From assembly GCA_005656395.1 (NCBI GenBank), contig SRSI01000066.1, forward strand, positions 372,001 to 436,000: a stretch of DNA of 64,000 nucleotides, given 5' to 3'. This document shows, piece after piece, positions 1-12,119 of this stretch. The stretch comes from Strongyloides papillosus (Eukaryota; Nematoda; Chromadorea; Rhabditida; Strongyloididae). The position numbers and the translations under genes were made by a program. The stretch's first letter is position 1, and every line of letters begins with the position of its first letter. Below the pieces are notes generated by a model, which saw only the letters and a program-made list of their open reading frames with translations, searched no databases and was not told where the DNA came from.

Positions 1-521
1 ATGTAATGACATTCTCCATCTCTTGCTTCTCTATAATAAAAGTGAGGCGGAAGAAATGATATGGTGGTTCTATGAGTAGGTAGACAAAAAGTACCAAAGC
101 GAATATATACATTAGTCAGTTGTATAAAATATAGGCGATGAAATGTTGAAAAAAGGAAAATCATTAGCATTATGCTACATACCATACCGTTTTTTCTCCC
201 CATATGCTATTATAATGTATCTATATATTATCATTAGCATTATCATTAAAATATCAATTTTGTTTAAATTTACGCGCCACATTGATAAGAGATATATTTA
301 AATATTTCCGGAATCAAATAATAAATTATATGAGCATTTAATTTCACGTATATTTTTTAAATATATTTATATATATTTATTGTATTTTCGATTGTCATAT
401 TTTTAAATTCAGTCGAGAATAATATTTCAAAATACCTATTCATAAATTGCTTTTTTTTCAGAATTTCATTTTATAAATTTGGTCAAAAATATATTAAATT
501 AATTTATTTTTTAATTGTAAT
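1..521. other. Intergenic, upstream of the first gene
   Basis: No open frame or RNA-like structure was found. A TTTTTTTTCAG acceptor near 461 sits about 60 bases before the first start codon and is a plausible trans-splice site or 5' UTR intron end. The rest is AT-rich. Confidence 0.5.
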
Positions 522-1182
522 ATGATTTATCAGCCTTCTCATTCTCCAGAGAGTAATTTAAATAAATCCATTTCTCCGGAATCTTCGATACCAATTCACA
601 TTCAAAGCAATTCCAATCCATTAGATCATAAAAATGTTTATAATTCTCGATCATCATTTATTTTTCCAACATCATTACAGGTATTTTAATAAAAAGTTGG
701 ATTTTATTTAAATTCTTTTTTAGAAGACAGATAATAAAAATATAGAAGAAACAAACACAAATAGTAATTCAAAGTATATTTTCTCTAAATCAGATTGTTT
801 TGATTGTATAGATATTTTTGATTTTGAACAAGATGAGCAACAATTAGATATAGGTTATAATAACTCAGATCAAGGATCTTCAAATGATTGTTATTTTTCT
901 GACGATTGTGAAAGTGATTTTGAAGGCAATCAAAATTATATTGAAAATATTTATAAATGTTTTGATTCTAATATTGATTATGATTGGGGTTTTGAAGAAA
1001 GAACAAGACCAAATGAATTTTCTGATGTCGGTGATATTATTGGTTACGCTAAATTGGTAAAAGCACAAAGAGATGCAGCAATGGGGGAGTTAGATTCACT
1101 GTTAAGTCAAATTGACAGTGTTTTTGGAGTAATAAAAAAAGGTTTTAATATAAAGAAAAATCAGAATAATTTCTCAGGTTAA
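522..1182 (+). CDS. Orphan acidic protein, 205 aa
   Basis: Two exons, 522-680 and 724-1182, joined in phase 0 across a 43-base intron (GTATTT...TTTTTAG). The product is 205 aa, rich in Ser, Asn and Asp. The first half is low-complexity (many SPES, NSN and DCxD patches). The C-terminal 55 residues look like a helix (DIIGYAKLVKAQRDAAMGEL) and are probably the only folded part. There is no signal peptide or membrane segment. I do not recognise the family. Function is unknown; a nuclear or cytoplasmic regulatory protein is possible because of its acidic, disordered nature, but this is only a guess. The gene call rests on the clean intron, the continuous frame of 153 codons after it, and codon use like that of neighbouring genes. 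Confidence 0.65.
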
Positions 1183-2133
1183 TGTTAATTGGATTATAAG
1201 AAGAATAGAAATGATATCATTTAAAGTACAATGTTTTTTCATAATTTTACATCTATTAATTTTTATTTTTCTACTTATATCTTACAAGATGACGTAACTA
1301 CTATCATTTTTTCTAGCCATTTGTTAAGCACTTACTTAACAACAACATATTTATCCTTGAATCAATTTATTTAAAATTATTGTTATTTAATAATGTCATA
1401 TTTTAATAACATTTGCAGAGTCAATATGCTGTAAAATTGTTTTAATCATATCTTGAAATTGCCTTAACTATCTTTTAAATCGCTAAAATTTGATAATAAA
1501 AAATAAAATACCTTAAAAATAAACAATTTTTAATGTCTATTAGTATAAAATACGATTTAATCTTATTTCTTTAATGCTTTTTTGTATAAATTACAGCAAA
1601 AATGTCTAATTTCTTTTTAAGCTAATTTGGATGCAATATTTGTACTCTTAAATTAATATTTTTAATTTCTCTGATATTAATTAAACTTGCCCTTTTGTTG
1701 TTATTCGACATTATATGTGCCTTATTCTCTTTTCATATTTTGTTTCAATATATTGTAAACATTTTTAAAGTAAAAGATTAAAAAGTGTATAGTTTAATGA
1801 ATAACATTATTATAGAGTGTTTTTTTAATTTTTAATATATATAAATACAAAAAAAATAGAAAATTTGTTTAAATAGTGAAAAAAATAGTGCAAATATTAG
1901 TCATTGATTTATTTCGATGTACACAAATTATAAAATCAGAAAGAAAAAAAATATTTGAAACAACGTAACACAGTTTCATGTTATTTTTAAAATTTTATTA
2001 TAAATTAAAATCTGAAAATAATTTAAAAAAAGAAAACAATTAAATTATTTTAAATAAAGTAAAAAGTAAATAAAGATGCGGTCGCTAGTCATTTTGGAGA
2101 TTTATTTCGTGTTGTCATTTTTTGGGTCTTATT
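1183..2133. other. Intergenic, about 0.95 kb
   Basis: AT-rich spacer between two plus-strand genes. It is dominated by A and T runs. No coding frame, tRNA-like element or convincing repeat was seen. Confidence 0.5.
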
Positions 2134-3831
2134 ATGTCTGCTAAAACATTTAAAATTAATTACTCTAAAAGCTGTCCTGATTTGCAAGATAATGAAAATA
2201 TTAGAAAAAATTTCGATATTGCATTACTATTTGGAATTCCTAATTCAAATTTAATTACAAACGTATTTTTTTGTGAAGTTAAGGATTATCTCGAAAACGC
2301 TAATTTTATTTATTCATCTATTACTTCTGATATTTATTTAATTGCCGTTGTTACCCTTAATAATTCCATTACTAAATCAAATTTAGATATTAATAAATTA
2401 TCTGCATTTACACTTCTCAATAAAGAGCCAAAGTTAATATTTAATATTTCTCTTGAAAGTTTTAAAAACGAAAATGTATCATTTTTGGAGAAATCAAATG
2501 AGATAAATTTATATCCTATTGATAAATCCTCTTTATTTTACCTAAAATACAATATCAACGTAAATTTTGATGGAAAAAATGATGAATATGAAGTAGAAAG
2601 ACTTTTAAATCAACTTTCATCAAGTGTTTTTATTTGTGAAAGTGATAATATTATTATAAACAATGACATGGAGTCTAGAAGTAATATAGATAAAAACATA
2701 TCAAAAATAGAAGAAGCAATATTAAAAGAGAAACAGTTAATATTCAAAACTTGTTATTCATCCTCAAAACCAAACGATGAACAAAGAATAGTACCAACAA
2801 TAAGACAAATTGAAGGAAAATTTAATGTATCTACTATAAATTTTCCCATAATAATACTTCTTCCGCTTTCTACAAGTCAACTGAATAAAATATACTCACA
2901 AATGAAAGAAGCGATTCTTAGAATTGTACTACAAATACAATTATTTTATAAAGTGCATAAAAGATTTATGAAAATGTCTTTTGGTACATATCAATTACCT
3001 AATACGAATACTTTTGTTAATATTTTTAATTTAAATACTGAGAAGGAAGAGGAAAATACGTCATATAGAAAATATCTCCACAAAATATATAATTTAACTC
3101 TAACGGTTCCAGTCTTTAGAATTTCTCAGGCATTTGGTGTATTAAAAGAGAAGTCATCCTATTTACAGAATCCACATATTGGTATAAAATGTATGTTTTA
3201 GAGAAAAATAACTTATAAATTTGCCTTTATAGATAATTCACAAGGTGAATGTGTTCTGATAAAAGGAAATTATGAGTATCGTCATTATTTACAAGATAAC
3301 TTTAATGATTCTGGATGGGGTTGTGCTTACAGATCATTCCAAACTGTATGGTCCTGGTTTCTCCTTCAAAATTTTACTGATAAACCGATTCCTTCACATC
3401 GTGAGATACAACAATGTTTATATGATATTGGAGATAAAGATTCAACATTTGTTGGATCAAAAAGATGGATAGGTTCAACTGAAATTTCATTTTGTTTAGA
3501 TTCAATGCTTGGTATCAGTTCACGTATATTATCTGTTTCTTCGGGTAGTCAAATGAATGAATTAGCTCGAGAAATTATACATCATTTCAAAAATAATGGA
3601 GCACCAATAATGGTCGGTGGCGGTCAATTAGCTCATACTATTATTGGTATTGATTTTAATGATTTGACAGGAGAATGCACCTTTTTGATTCTTGATCCAC
3701 ATTATACCGGTAACGATGATATCCAAACAATAATTAAAAAAGGTTGGTGCGGTTGGAAAGATATGAAGTTCTGGGACAAAAGTAGTTTTTATAATTTATT
3801 ACTGCCTATCAATCCTAGTATTAATTGCTAA
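2134..3831 (+). CDS. UFSP2: UFM1-specific protease 2 (peptidase C78)
   Basis: UFSP2 is a cysteine protease that matures the ubiquitin-like protein UFM1 and removes it from targets at the ER. The C-terminal half is unmistakable: NDSGWGCAYRSFQTVWSW carries the catalytic Cys (about residue 383), LILDPHYTG carries the Asp and His (about 507 and 509), and GGGQLAHTI and GWCGWK are family motifs. The Cys-to-Asp and Cys-to-His distances (124 and 126) match the human enzyme as I remember it. An in-frame TAG at 3199-3201 lies inside a 42-base intron, 3191-3232 (GTATGT...TTTATAG), giving LQNPHIGIKYNSQG across the join. A 51-base intron starting at 3182 is the alternative and also keeps frame. The product is 551 aa, longer than the human protein (about 470). 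The start is the ATG at 2134; the frame opens upstream only at a TTG. It converges on the lysine-rich gene, 81 bases away. Confidence 0.93.
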
Positions 3832-3912
3832 TCTTTTTTTTTAATTTTATTATATCTTATTAAAACAATTTAACAAAAAATAAACGAAAAATTAAACAAA
3901 TTTTATACAATA

Positions 3913-4386
3913 TTAAGATTCCATTTTACTGTTTTTTTCTTCTTTTTCTTTTATCGCCCTTTTCTTTGCTTTATCCAATTTTTTCAAGGCTTTTTTTGTC
4001 ATACGATGTCCTCTAACAACTCCATTTCCAGATTCAGAAGTTAAATGTGTCAATCTAGAATTACAAAAATTATTTAATTTCTCAAAATGCACATGCCTAG
4101 CTTTATCAACAACTTTTAAATCTCCTCTTCCTTTTCTTGATGGGTTATGCTTTGTAGCTTCAGATTTTGGTTCCGGAACATCAGGATGTTCCTCGTTATC
4201 CTTCCAACGTTGATGCTGTTTCCTTTCTTTTATTAATTTCTTAATATTGTCTTTAGTATTTTTTACAATTTCTCCATCAACTTCCATTGCAATTTCATCT
4301 TTTGTTGTATGCTTCTTACTAATACTTTTCTTTTGTATCCCAAAACCTTTTTTTGATGTGCTTTTCAATTTACGTGATGAAACCAT
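3913..4386 (-). CDS. Lysine-rich basic protein, 157 aa
   Basis: A single exon with a very basic product. It has an N-terminal Lys/Ser cluster (SRKLKSTSKKGFG), a central charged stretch (KKLIKERKQHQRWK), and a Lys-rich C-terminal helix (RMTKKALKKLDKAKKRAIKE). A nuclear or nucleolar location is likely from composition, and ribosome assembly is a fair guess, but I do not recognise the family. The start codon is preceded within two bases by TTTTTTTATAG, a strong trans-splice acceptor. It follows the ABCF2-type gene on the same strand after only 128 bases, so both may be one nematode operon; that ATPase family is also linked to ribosomes, which fits but proves nothing. Confidence 0.7.
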   Translation of the reverse strand: MVSSRKLKSTSKKGFGIQKKSISKKHTTKDEIAMEVDGEIVKNTKDNIKKLIKERKQHQRWKDNEEHPDVPEPKSEATKHNPSRKGRGDLKVVDKARHVHFEKLNNFCNSRLTHLTSESGNGVVRGHRMTKKALKKLDKAKKRAIKEKEEKNSKMES

Positions 4387-4514
4387 TCTATAAAAAAATG
4401 AATCTAATTATCAGTTACAACAAGTACTATTCGAATTAACGACATAAAAAATTTTCTATGATACGTATATATTCTTAAATATAATATTTAAAATGTATAT
4501 AAAATAAAAATTAT

Positions 4515-6479
4515 CTAATTAGAATTTTTAATTATGGTTTCTCCTAATTCTTTTAATATTTCTTCTTTGTAAGCGTCGAAATCACCGTCAATTTCATAAA
4601 TATTTTTATCCTCAACTATCCATAAATTACATTCAGTTTCTCTAATTAAACGCTCATCGTGAGTAACCATTACAACACCGCCACCAAAATTATTTATAGC
4701 ACTAGCTAATGCATGAATACTTTCAATGTCTAAATTATTTGTTGGTTCGTCTAAAATTAAGATATCTGGATTTCCTAAGGCAAGGTCTGCTAAAGCAACA
4801 CGAGATTTTTGACCTCCAGAAAGATCTTTTATTTTAACAGTATGAGCATGTGCTGCCAATCCGGTTGTACCAAGGTGCTTACGTGCATCTTGATAATCTA
4901 ACCCAAATTTGGTTACTAAATAATCAACAGGAGTTTGTTCACCATTAAGACTTTCATTTGCGTGTTGATCAAACCACCCAATTCGTAATTGTCTGTGTTT
5001 ACGTTGTTCTCCTTGCGTTGGTTGAATTTTTCCATATAAAAGTTTTAATAATGTACTTTTTCCAACACCATTAGGTCCGACTATAGCTATTCTCGAAGAC
5101 ATATCAACACCAAAATCAACATTTTTAAAAAGGACGTTGTCTCCATATTGAAAATCAACAGAATGTAGACCAAGAACTGGAGGTGGCAAAGGTGTTGGAT
5201 CAGGAAAGTTAAATTTAACTTGATATTCTTTAATTCTTTGCAGAAGCTCAGGTGGAGGAGCGTCATCTTCATTTCCCATTGCTGATATACCATGTTTTCC
5301 TTTTTTCTCTTTATTTGACTTTTGTACTAATTTATTTTTTATCTCTTCATTAGCTTGCTTTTTACTTTTTCCACCTTTTTTTAATGCAGCTAGTGTTTTT
5401 TGCTGTTGTTCATATGCTTTCAGGTGTTCTCTCATTTTTTGTTCGTGCATTTCTTTGAATTTTGAATAATTACCTTTATAGTAATACAGTTTTTGATCTT
5501 GAAGATGAATTATATCAGTACAAACATTATCTAAAAAGCCTTGGTCGTGAGAAACAATCAATAATGTGTTTTTCCAAGTTTGTAAATAATTATCAAGCCA
5601 TATAACAGCATTTAAATCAAGATGATTGGTAGGTTCATCCAATAACAATAATGTAGGCTCTAAGAATAAAGCCCTAGCAAGAGATATTCTCATTCTCCAA
5701 CCTCCAGAGAAGTCTTCACATGACTTTTCTTGCATCTCACGAGAGAATCCTAAACCCGCTAAAATTCGCCTTGCTCTAGGCTCCGCTGAATCAGCGCCAA
5801 TATTTTTTAACTCTTCTGCTACAGCTTGCAACTCTTCACCGGCATTTACATTTCCATCTTCGAGTTCTGCAATCAATTCTTTTTCTTTTTCAATCAATTG
5901 TAAACGAGTTACATCGGAATTTAATACAGCATTAATTGCCGAAGTCTTGTCAACTTTAATCTCTTGTTCACAGTATAAAATATCTATTGTACTCGGTATA
6001 TTTAATTTTCTTGTTGCAATATGCTTTAATAATGTTGTTTTTCCTTGACCATTAGGACCAACTAACCCATATCTTCTTCCATGAGCTATAATTAATTCAG
6101 CTTTATTGAAAAGAAGTTTCCCCGCTGCTGTAATATCAAAGTTTGTAACTTTAATATCTTTCGATGTTTCATCTTGTGCTTCTTGAACTTGTGTTTTTGT
6201 TTGTTGTGAAACTGTGAATTGATCACCAACATTTAATGAGGAACCAATACCACCAACTTCATTTTCAAAAATTTCTTTTTTATCAGGATCGTAAACACCA
6301 CCCATAGCTTTAATTTCTTTATCATACTCAGCTTTTTTCGCTAATTTTTTAAGCTCTTTTTTGCTTAATTTTTTTTCTTCTAAAATTTAAAAAATTATTA
6401 CAAAAGTTAATCGTTAAAATTAAATACCTTTATTAATATCCAAATTATTCATTTCCTTGGTAATGTCTTTAGAACCCAT
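4515..6479 (-). CDS. ABCF2: ABC-F ATPase, ABCF2 type
   Basis: A soluble ABC protein with two nucleotide-binding domains and no membrane segments; ABC-F proteins act on ribosomes and in translation rather than in transport. Exons are 6479-6428 and 6379-4515 with a 48-base phase-1 intron, giving 638 aa (human ABCF2 is about 620). The first ATP site has GPNGQGKTT (about residues 125-133), signature FSGGWRMR (about 241) and [12 protein letters not shown] (about 262). A linker with a Lys-rich coiled segment follows (about 325-380). The second site has GPNGVGKST (about 452-460), LSGGQ (about 537) and [12 protein letters not shown]. Both domains keep all motifs, so the enzyme should be active. The N-terminus begins [17 protein letters not shown] and has a Lys-rich tract. 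It probably heads an operon with the basic gene downstream. Confidence 0.96.
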
Positions 6480-7431
6480 TTTTATAATTTAGTTTTTTTT
6501 AGAATTTCGTAAAAAAATTTCGTAAATATATGAAGTATTTAAATATATTGGAATTGTGTAGTAAGGAAATCTTTTTAAGAGATAAAAATTATTCGCTAGT
6601 TTTATACATTTAACGAATATATGAAACATGTAAATAAACTTTTTCTGAATTTTCTAACAAATATATTAGAAATACTATACATAAACATGTATAATAATTA
6701 AAAGATCATATTTATTAAAGATGAGACTTTGATAATTTAGAAAAACTTTGCAAAAACCATCACAATATTAGGTTTTATAACAGAAAATTTCTAAATGATA
6801 TTTCATACAAATTGTTTTTCCCACCATGTTTATAATAAAACAAAAAAGTTTTTAATTATTTTTTGTCTAATAAAAAAAACTGATGACAACGCGAAAATAT
6901 ATTTTGATTGTAATGTCCTTGACTTAGTAAAACTCAAAAGGATTTTCCCTTAAAGTTAATACCATTGAGGTTTATTGTTCACTCATTCTTATATTTACGT
7001 GATACTAAATACAAAAATTAATTTTGTTTTTGTTAACATATTAAATTTTTTTGTTTTTAAAAATTAATTTATATATTTTTCTGGAATAAATATTTAATTT
7101 ATAATATCTGGAAGGAAAATATATAGTTGTAAAAGACTTTAATATATCATATTTTTACTAAAATAAATAAGAAAAGGTAGATAAATTAATGAAAATTTTT
7201 TTGTACTTTTGATAAACCCAATAAAAGCAGTAATCAACTTCAATAAATAAAAATTTATTCTGTTTAATTTCCTTCTTTGAGCAAATTTGTATAAAAAATT
7301 ATAAAAGATATTTACAAAAATTTTTTTAAAAAATTTCAATAGTTTAGAAAAACTATATAAACACTTAAATAATTATTACTATTTAAGATTTATGTTATAG
7401 TAATTATATCTTAATTAGATAAAAAATATCC
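6480..7431. other. Intergenic, about 0.95 kb
   Basis: Upstream region of the ABCF2-type gene and 3' flank of the G-alpha gene. A 66-codon minus-strand frame at 7139-7339 is Lys/Phe/Ile-rich, as expected from AT-rich noise, and is not called. No other structure was seen. Confidence 0.5.
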
Positions 7432-8775
7432 TTATTTTTTTAACTTTTTGAAAATTTTCTCAAGCATTTTTCCTGTTTCATCAATTTTAATACAACAACA
7501 AAGTATTTCATGATGTAAATCTTTTAAACCATGCATAGAACAACGTTCTTCGATCAATTCATGCATAAAAAGAAGGGCATCTTTACTACTTAGACCTGTA
7601 TAATAAAATAATAAAAATTAAATTTTTTTAAATCTTACCCGCGTAATCGTCGAAATACACACTCAAAGGTGAGACATCTAATTTTTCTATAAAAACATCT
7701 GTTTCATTAAGGAAAACATACAAAGGCACATTTAAATCTCTGCAATAATTGCAACATTTATCCAGTATTTTCAATGAATTTTGAAGTTTCGACTAAAAAA
7801 TAAATATTAAATATTTTAAAAAATCATTACATTTTCTTCGTCATTTGGCAAAAACTGATCGTATTCACTTATTGCTACAACAAAAAAAACACAATTTATT
7901 CCATCGTATAAATCCTCTAAAAGTTTAACGTCAAGTTTAGTTCCTCCATATTCAATAATTTGATAACTTCTATTTTTAACTGTAAAAATAAGATTATCCA
8001 CTCCTAATGTAGGAACATAAGCCCTTATTAAATCTTCAGGAACAGGAACAAAATTTTGTTGATTTATTCTATCTAATTCTTCAAAAAAACTTTAAAAAAC
8101 TTTATAAAATTAAATAATAAATAAACATACTATCCGGCAGAATCATTTAAGTTAAATTGTGCTCTTCTTTTATATACCTCTTGAAGATTTTTATCATTCC
8201 ATAAAGATTTAATAGCATCACTTTCTTTTTCATTAAATGGTCCATATAAATTTTCAAATCCATCCATCACAAAGTCAGCTTTCGTTTCGTTATCAGTATT
8301 TTCTAAGCAAAAATTTTTCTTTTTCATATACGATAATATTTGCTTCATAGAATCAAGAATATTATTATAAATAAATGCTTTTCTATGTAAAAGTTCTGTA
8401 TCTTTAAAATCTTGTTTATATAAAAGTCTAATTTGCTCTATTAGTGTTGTTTTTCCAGATTCAGGCGCTCCTAAAGTAATTTTAATTATTATATATACAA
8501 ATTTTAATTACCTAATAATAAAATTCTTAATGTTTCATCATTATCTTCATCGTTTTTGATTTTATTTTTTAAAATTCCTTTCACTTCTATTTCATTACTC
8601 TGAAATAAAAAATTAGTAATTATTTGGTTTTTTTATAATAAACCTCATTTCTGTCTCCTTCATCTACTTTTTCATTATTATCACTTTCCCCATTTGTTGT
8701 TTTAATATTTGTTTCAATAGGTGCTTGTTCTGGGCTAGTTTTATTACTTTTATAAATTCCACAAAGATTCCCCAT
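7432..8775 (-). CDS. Divergent G-protein alpha subunit, probably GTPase-dead
   Basis: Six exons (8775-8644, 8599-8512, 8470-8131, 8089-7831, 7792-7639, 7595-7432), all GT-AG, make 378 aa. The N-terminus MGNLCGIYK has Gly2 and Cys5, the usual lipid-anchor sites. A Ser/Asn/Glu-rich insert of about 50 residues precedes the G domain. The fold is clear: GAPESGKTT (74-82), LNDSAGYFFEELDRI, RAYVPTLGV (209-217), EYGGTKLD (233-240), AISEYDQFLPNDEEN and FLNETDVF (300-307). Key positions have changed: the third P-loop residue is Pro76 for Gly, the switch I Arg is Tyr211, the switch II Gln is Thr237, and the NKxD Lys is Glu303. The TCAT motif reads roughly CCIK, and the protein ends at KIFKKLKK, about ten residues short of the normal receptor-contact tail. 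The reading frame is intact, so it is a diverged gene and not a pseudogene. It belongs with the divergent nematode GPA proteins; no specific ortholog can be named. Confidence 0.9.
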
Positions 8776-11700
8776 TGTACATATAAAAATAAACGTTATA
8801 AATTATTAAAAGTTTTTAAAATATATAAAGATTAATTTTAAAGAACAAAACAGTTAAAAATTATTTAAAATAATAAAAAAATATTGCCTTTATTAGAAAA
8901 TTGAGCAATATTTTCTAACATATGCATATATTCCAGTAACAAGAGGAGTTATATCATGAAATAATTATGTCTAAAAATAGTTCGCTATTAAGGCCCTAAA
9001 ATAAAAAATGTATAAGATGCTAGTTAATTTGATTTCCTTTAATCAAAAATACTATATGACATTTTAAGATATTCAAACATTTTTATGGATATGTACATTT
9101 AAAACAAATTCCATAAAAATATAATTTCACAAAACTACTTTATAACTTTGTAGAGAGTTAGAAGTAAAGTAATGCCTTCTAAATCACAAAACTATACATT
9201 ATAGAGTAAAAAATTTCCTTACCACACTAGGCATGTCTAAGTAGTTATAAATTGCTCTTCAAGTTAATTGAAAAGAAGTAGTTATAATTAATTTTTGTAT
9301 TTAATAAAATTCTGATATTGAAATGATAAATCAAGTAAATAATAAAAATAATTTAAAATGTGACTAAACATAAGAAGTTACTTTTATTGGTTTTGAAGGC
9401 GTGATTTAATAAATAATATCTTCTAAAATTATGAATAATTAAATACAATAATTATAGAAGAGGCTTTTAAAAATTTCTTTATTCATTTTTAATACGATAT
9501 CAAAAAATAGTTTTAGTAAGTTAAATCTACATTGCATATTAAAAAAAAGTGTGATTAAAAATTAATATGTGCATATTTTTGTATCAAATTTATATTTATT
9601 AAAAAATATTTTCTTTTTATTGACAATTTTATTAAAATACAATAAAATAATGTTATTTAAAAATATTAAACTATATTAAAATTAAACAATGGCTTTTAAA
9701 AATACTACAGTTTTATATATATTCGTAGTTTAAATTCATTTATCACCTAATAAAACTGTTTAATTAAATTTACAAGAATAATCTTATCAAAAGATTACTT
9801 TATTTATTATTTCTTATATAAAATTATATTCTCACCAATGAAAAATTTTTATTTCATTCTCATTGATAATATAAAACTCATAAAATATGAAAATAATTTA
9901 ACTATTCTCGTGAAAGAAACAATATGTAATAGAAGTAACTGCACATGTATTTAATGGTGTAAATTTCATTATTTCTAGAGTATATTACTATAAAATTCTA
10001 CTTATATGTTTAATATTTGTTATGCCACCCTATCAATTTAAATACTTTTAAATTGCCTTAATAATTAATATGAAACGTAAATTTTAAAAATTATAATCAT
10101 GTATGATATTACAATGTTAATCTTAATTCTTAAAATTTATAATTATCTTAATCAAAGTCTGGTGACAACATTTCTGGTTAATCATCAATAGCTCCTCATT
10201 CAATATTCTATCTTGAAATCAAAATTAATTATTCACGGATAAAAAAACAATAATAAGCTGGCATGATATTAATTAAATGTCACAGTGTTGTTGAACCGCC
10301 TCAAGGCGTGTCTCCTAACCATATTTATATTAAAATGCCGTTCCATGCTTCAACGACGCTATCACCGAACGTCGTAGTGATTACCAATAAATCCACAAGA
10401 ACGGTAATTAGATCTACATTCACTCTTCGAAATATTTGTGATATAAAAAAAAATTTGAATTTCATTTTATGATATCAAGCAAGACTAGTGAAATTTATAT
10501 GTTTGGCTTCATTTTAACTATTTTGTAATTACATCTGTTGTGATATATTGCAAATATTTTCCAATTAACAGTAATATTTTTATCAATAATCCTTTAAATT
10601 TAATTATTTACATGTAGATGGTTATTAAATGTATTTATAGAAATAACGATCATCAATAAACTACATTGATAAAAATATTATATCATTTATTTGGAAAATT
10701 ATGTTGATTATCATTTAGTGCAGTGACATGATTCATTAAAATATTTTTATACTTTATTGTTATTTTACAGTTTTAAAAAGGGATAATGTATTTGATAAGT
10801 CAAAAGGAAAATGAATATTTGTATTTTTGTTACAACAGAGTGGTTGCAAACGATAAATTATACAATTACTAAATTTCAACTATAAAAATATATTTCGAAA
10901 AACCAAGAATATTATAATTTACGTTCGAAATTAGTTATAGTACATAACGTCACATAATATGAATCTTAGTAATAATAAGACTTAGAAGAATATATTTATA
11001 TATCGTTGAAATGCTAATTGTTATCGAAGTGCTATTTCTTAAGCTTTAAAAAATAACTATATTTCTAGTAAAAAAATTACATTCATTTCTACTATTAAAT
11101 GCATTATGTAAACTTTATCAGTTTATTTTCATATTTTATCAAAAACCATAAAATATTGGTAATTGTTATCATAAAAATGTATATTTTCAAATGTTGTGAA
11201 ATTAAATGAACATATAGATTATTTGTTAATTTCTATATTATTTTTGCAGACTTTGCTATTACTTATCAAAAGATAATAAAAGGTATTATACTACAACTAG
11301 AGTTGAAGCAATTCTATTTTAGATATATTATCTCAAAACTTTATTTTTTTAATAAGGCTTAATTTAAATATTTAATTTTCATTATTAGTCGCTTTGGTTT
11401 ATAAATTATAAAATACTAAAAAACTTAATTTCTGGTTTGTTTATTTTTTCAAGAATAGGTAAGGACTTTTGAACCTTCTCATTGATAGCTTATACAAAAC
11501 AATTCTATTTCAAGTGAAAGTAGAAATCAATTATAGATATGTTTTTTGAAATACTTTTTTAAAACATTAAACGGGCAAAAAATACAATGAAAATTCTTTA
11601 GTTTTCATTGAAATTTTGGTATATATGACAATGAATATGTACCATCCAACAATATATTTAAATGTGAATAATTTAAAATGATACAATAACATCAAAGTAC

Positions 11701-12119
11701 TCAATAAATGGTTACACTTTGTTATATAGAATTACTAAGACACTTTTTTTTCTAATATTTGAGAATTATTAGAAAATTTCCAGACATACTTTTGGAAAAA
11801 AAGCAAAGTAGAAGAAAAAAGATATTCAGTTTTTATAAATCAAAAGTTCATCAAGTTTTCCTGTAAATTTTTTTATAATTTTGACAGCTAGTAATTTTTT
11901 AAAAAGTAAAATAGAAGTTACAAAAAAATAGATTTTATAAAATATAAATTTATAATTAGTCGTGCCTAATGAAAGAGATTTAATAGTAAAATAATATCAG
12001 TCCCAATCAACAAAGCATCAAAAATTATATATATTTTATTAGAAAAAGTAAAGAAATCTCAATAAATTTACAAACTCAATTTCTCCTCTAATATACATAG
12101 AGATATACATAGAAATATA
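8776..12119. other. Gene desert, about 3.3 kb
   Basis: Mostly AT-rich noise with short runs of A and T and no spliced coding pattern. One exception is the GC-richer island at 10261-10420, described separately. A motif TGGTGACAAC at 10160-10169, followed by GGTTAATC, recurs upstream of the BH3-like gene near 50.76 kb. Confidence 0.5.
10261..10420. other. GC-richer island with nested stems, possible structured RNA
   Basis: This stretch stands out against a very AT-rich background. It contains a 4-bp stem with a TCAA loop (10297-10300 with 10305-10308). It also has a 6-bp stem ACGACG/CGTCGT (10353-10358 with 10370-10375), enclosed by a second stem, GCCGTTC with GAACGGT (10337-10343 with 10399-10405, one G-T pair). 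A plus-strand frame of 69 codons also runs through it (10263-10472), but its peptide matches nothing I know. A non-coding RNA of unknown class, a conserved regulatory element or a remnant exon are all possible. I could not match it to U1-U6, SRP, RNase P or tRNA. Confidence 0.25.

Noticed and set aside
3199..3201. In-frame TAG in the UFSP2 gene, suggesting a pseudogene
   Set aside because: A 42-base GTATGT...TTTATAG intron removes it, keeps frame and leaves the catalytic Cys, Asp and His at normal spacing.
5626..6048. Plus-strand frame of 140 codons opposite the ABCF2-type gene
   Set aside because: It is the complement of conserved ATPase coding sequence; the peptide is a Ser/Phe-rich shadow.
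7139..7339. Minus-strand 66-codon frame, Lys/Phe/Ile-rich
   Set aside because: Typical of AT-rich DNA; no splice context, domain or upstream signal.
10263..10472. 69-codon plus-strand frame through the GC-richer island
   Set aside because: No known motif and its start and end do not match the island; open frame explained by lower AT content. Kept as a non-coding island instead.
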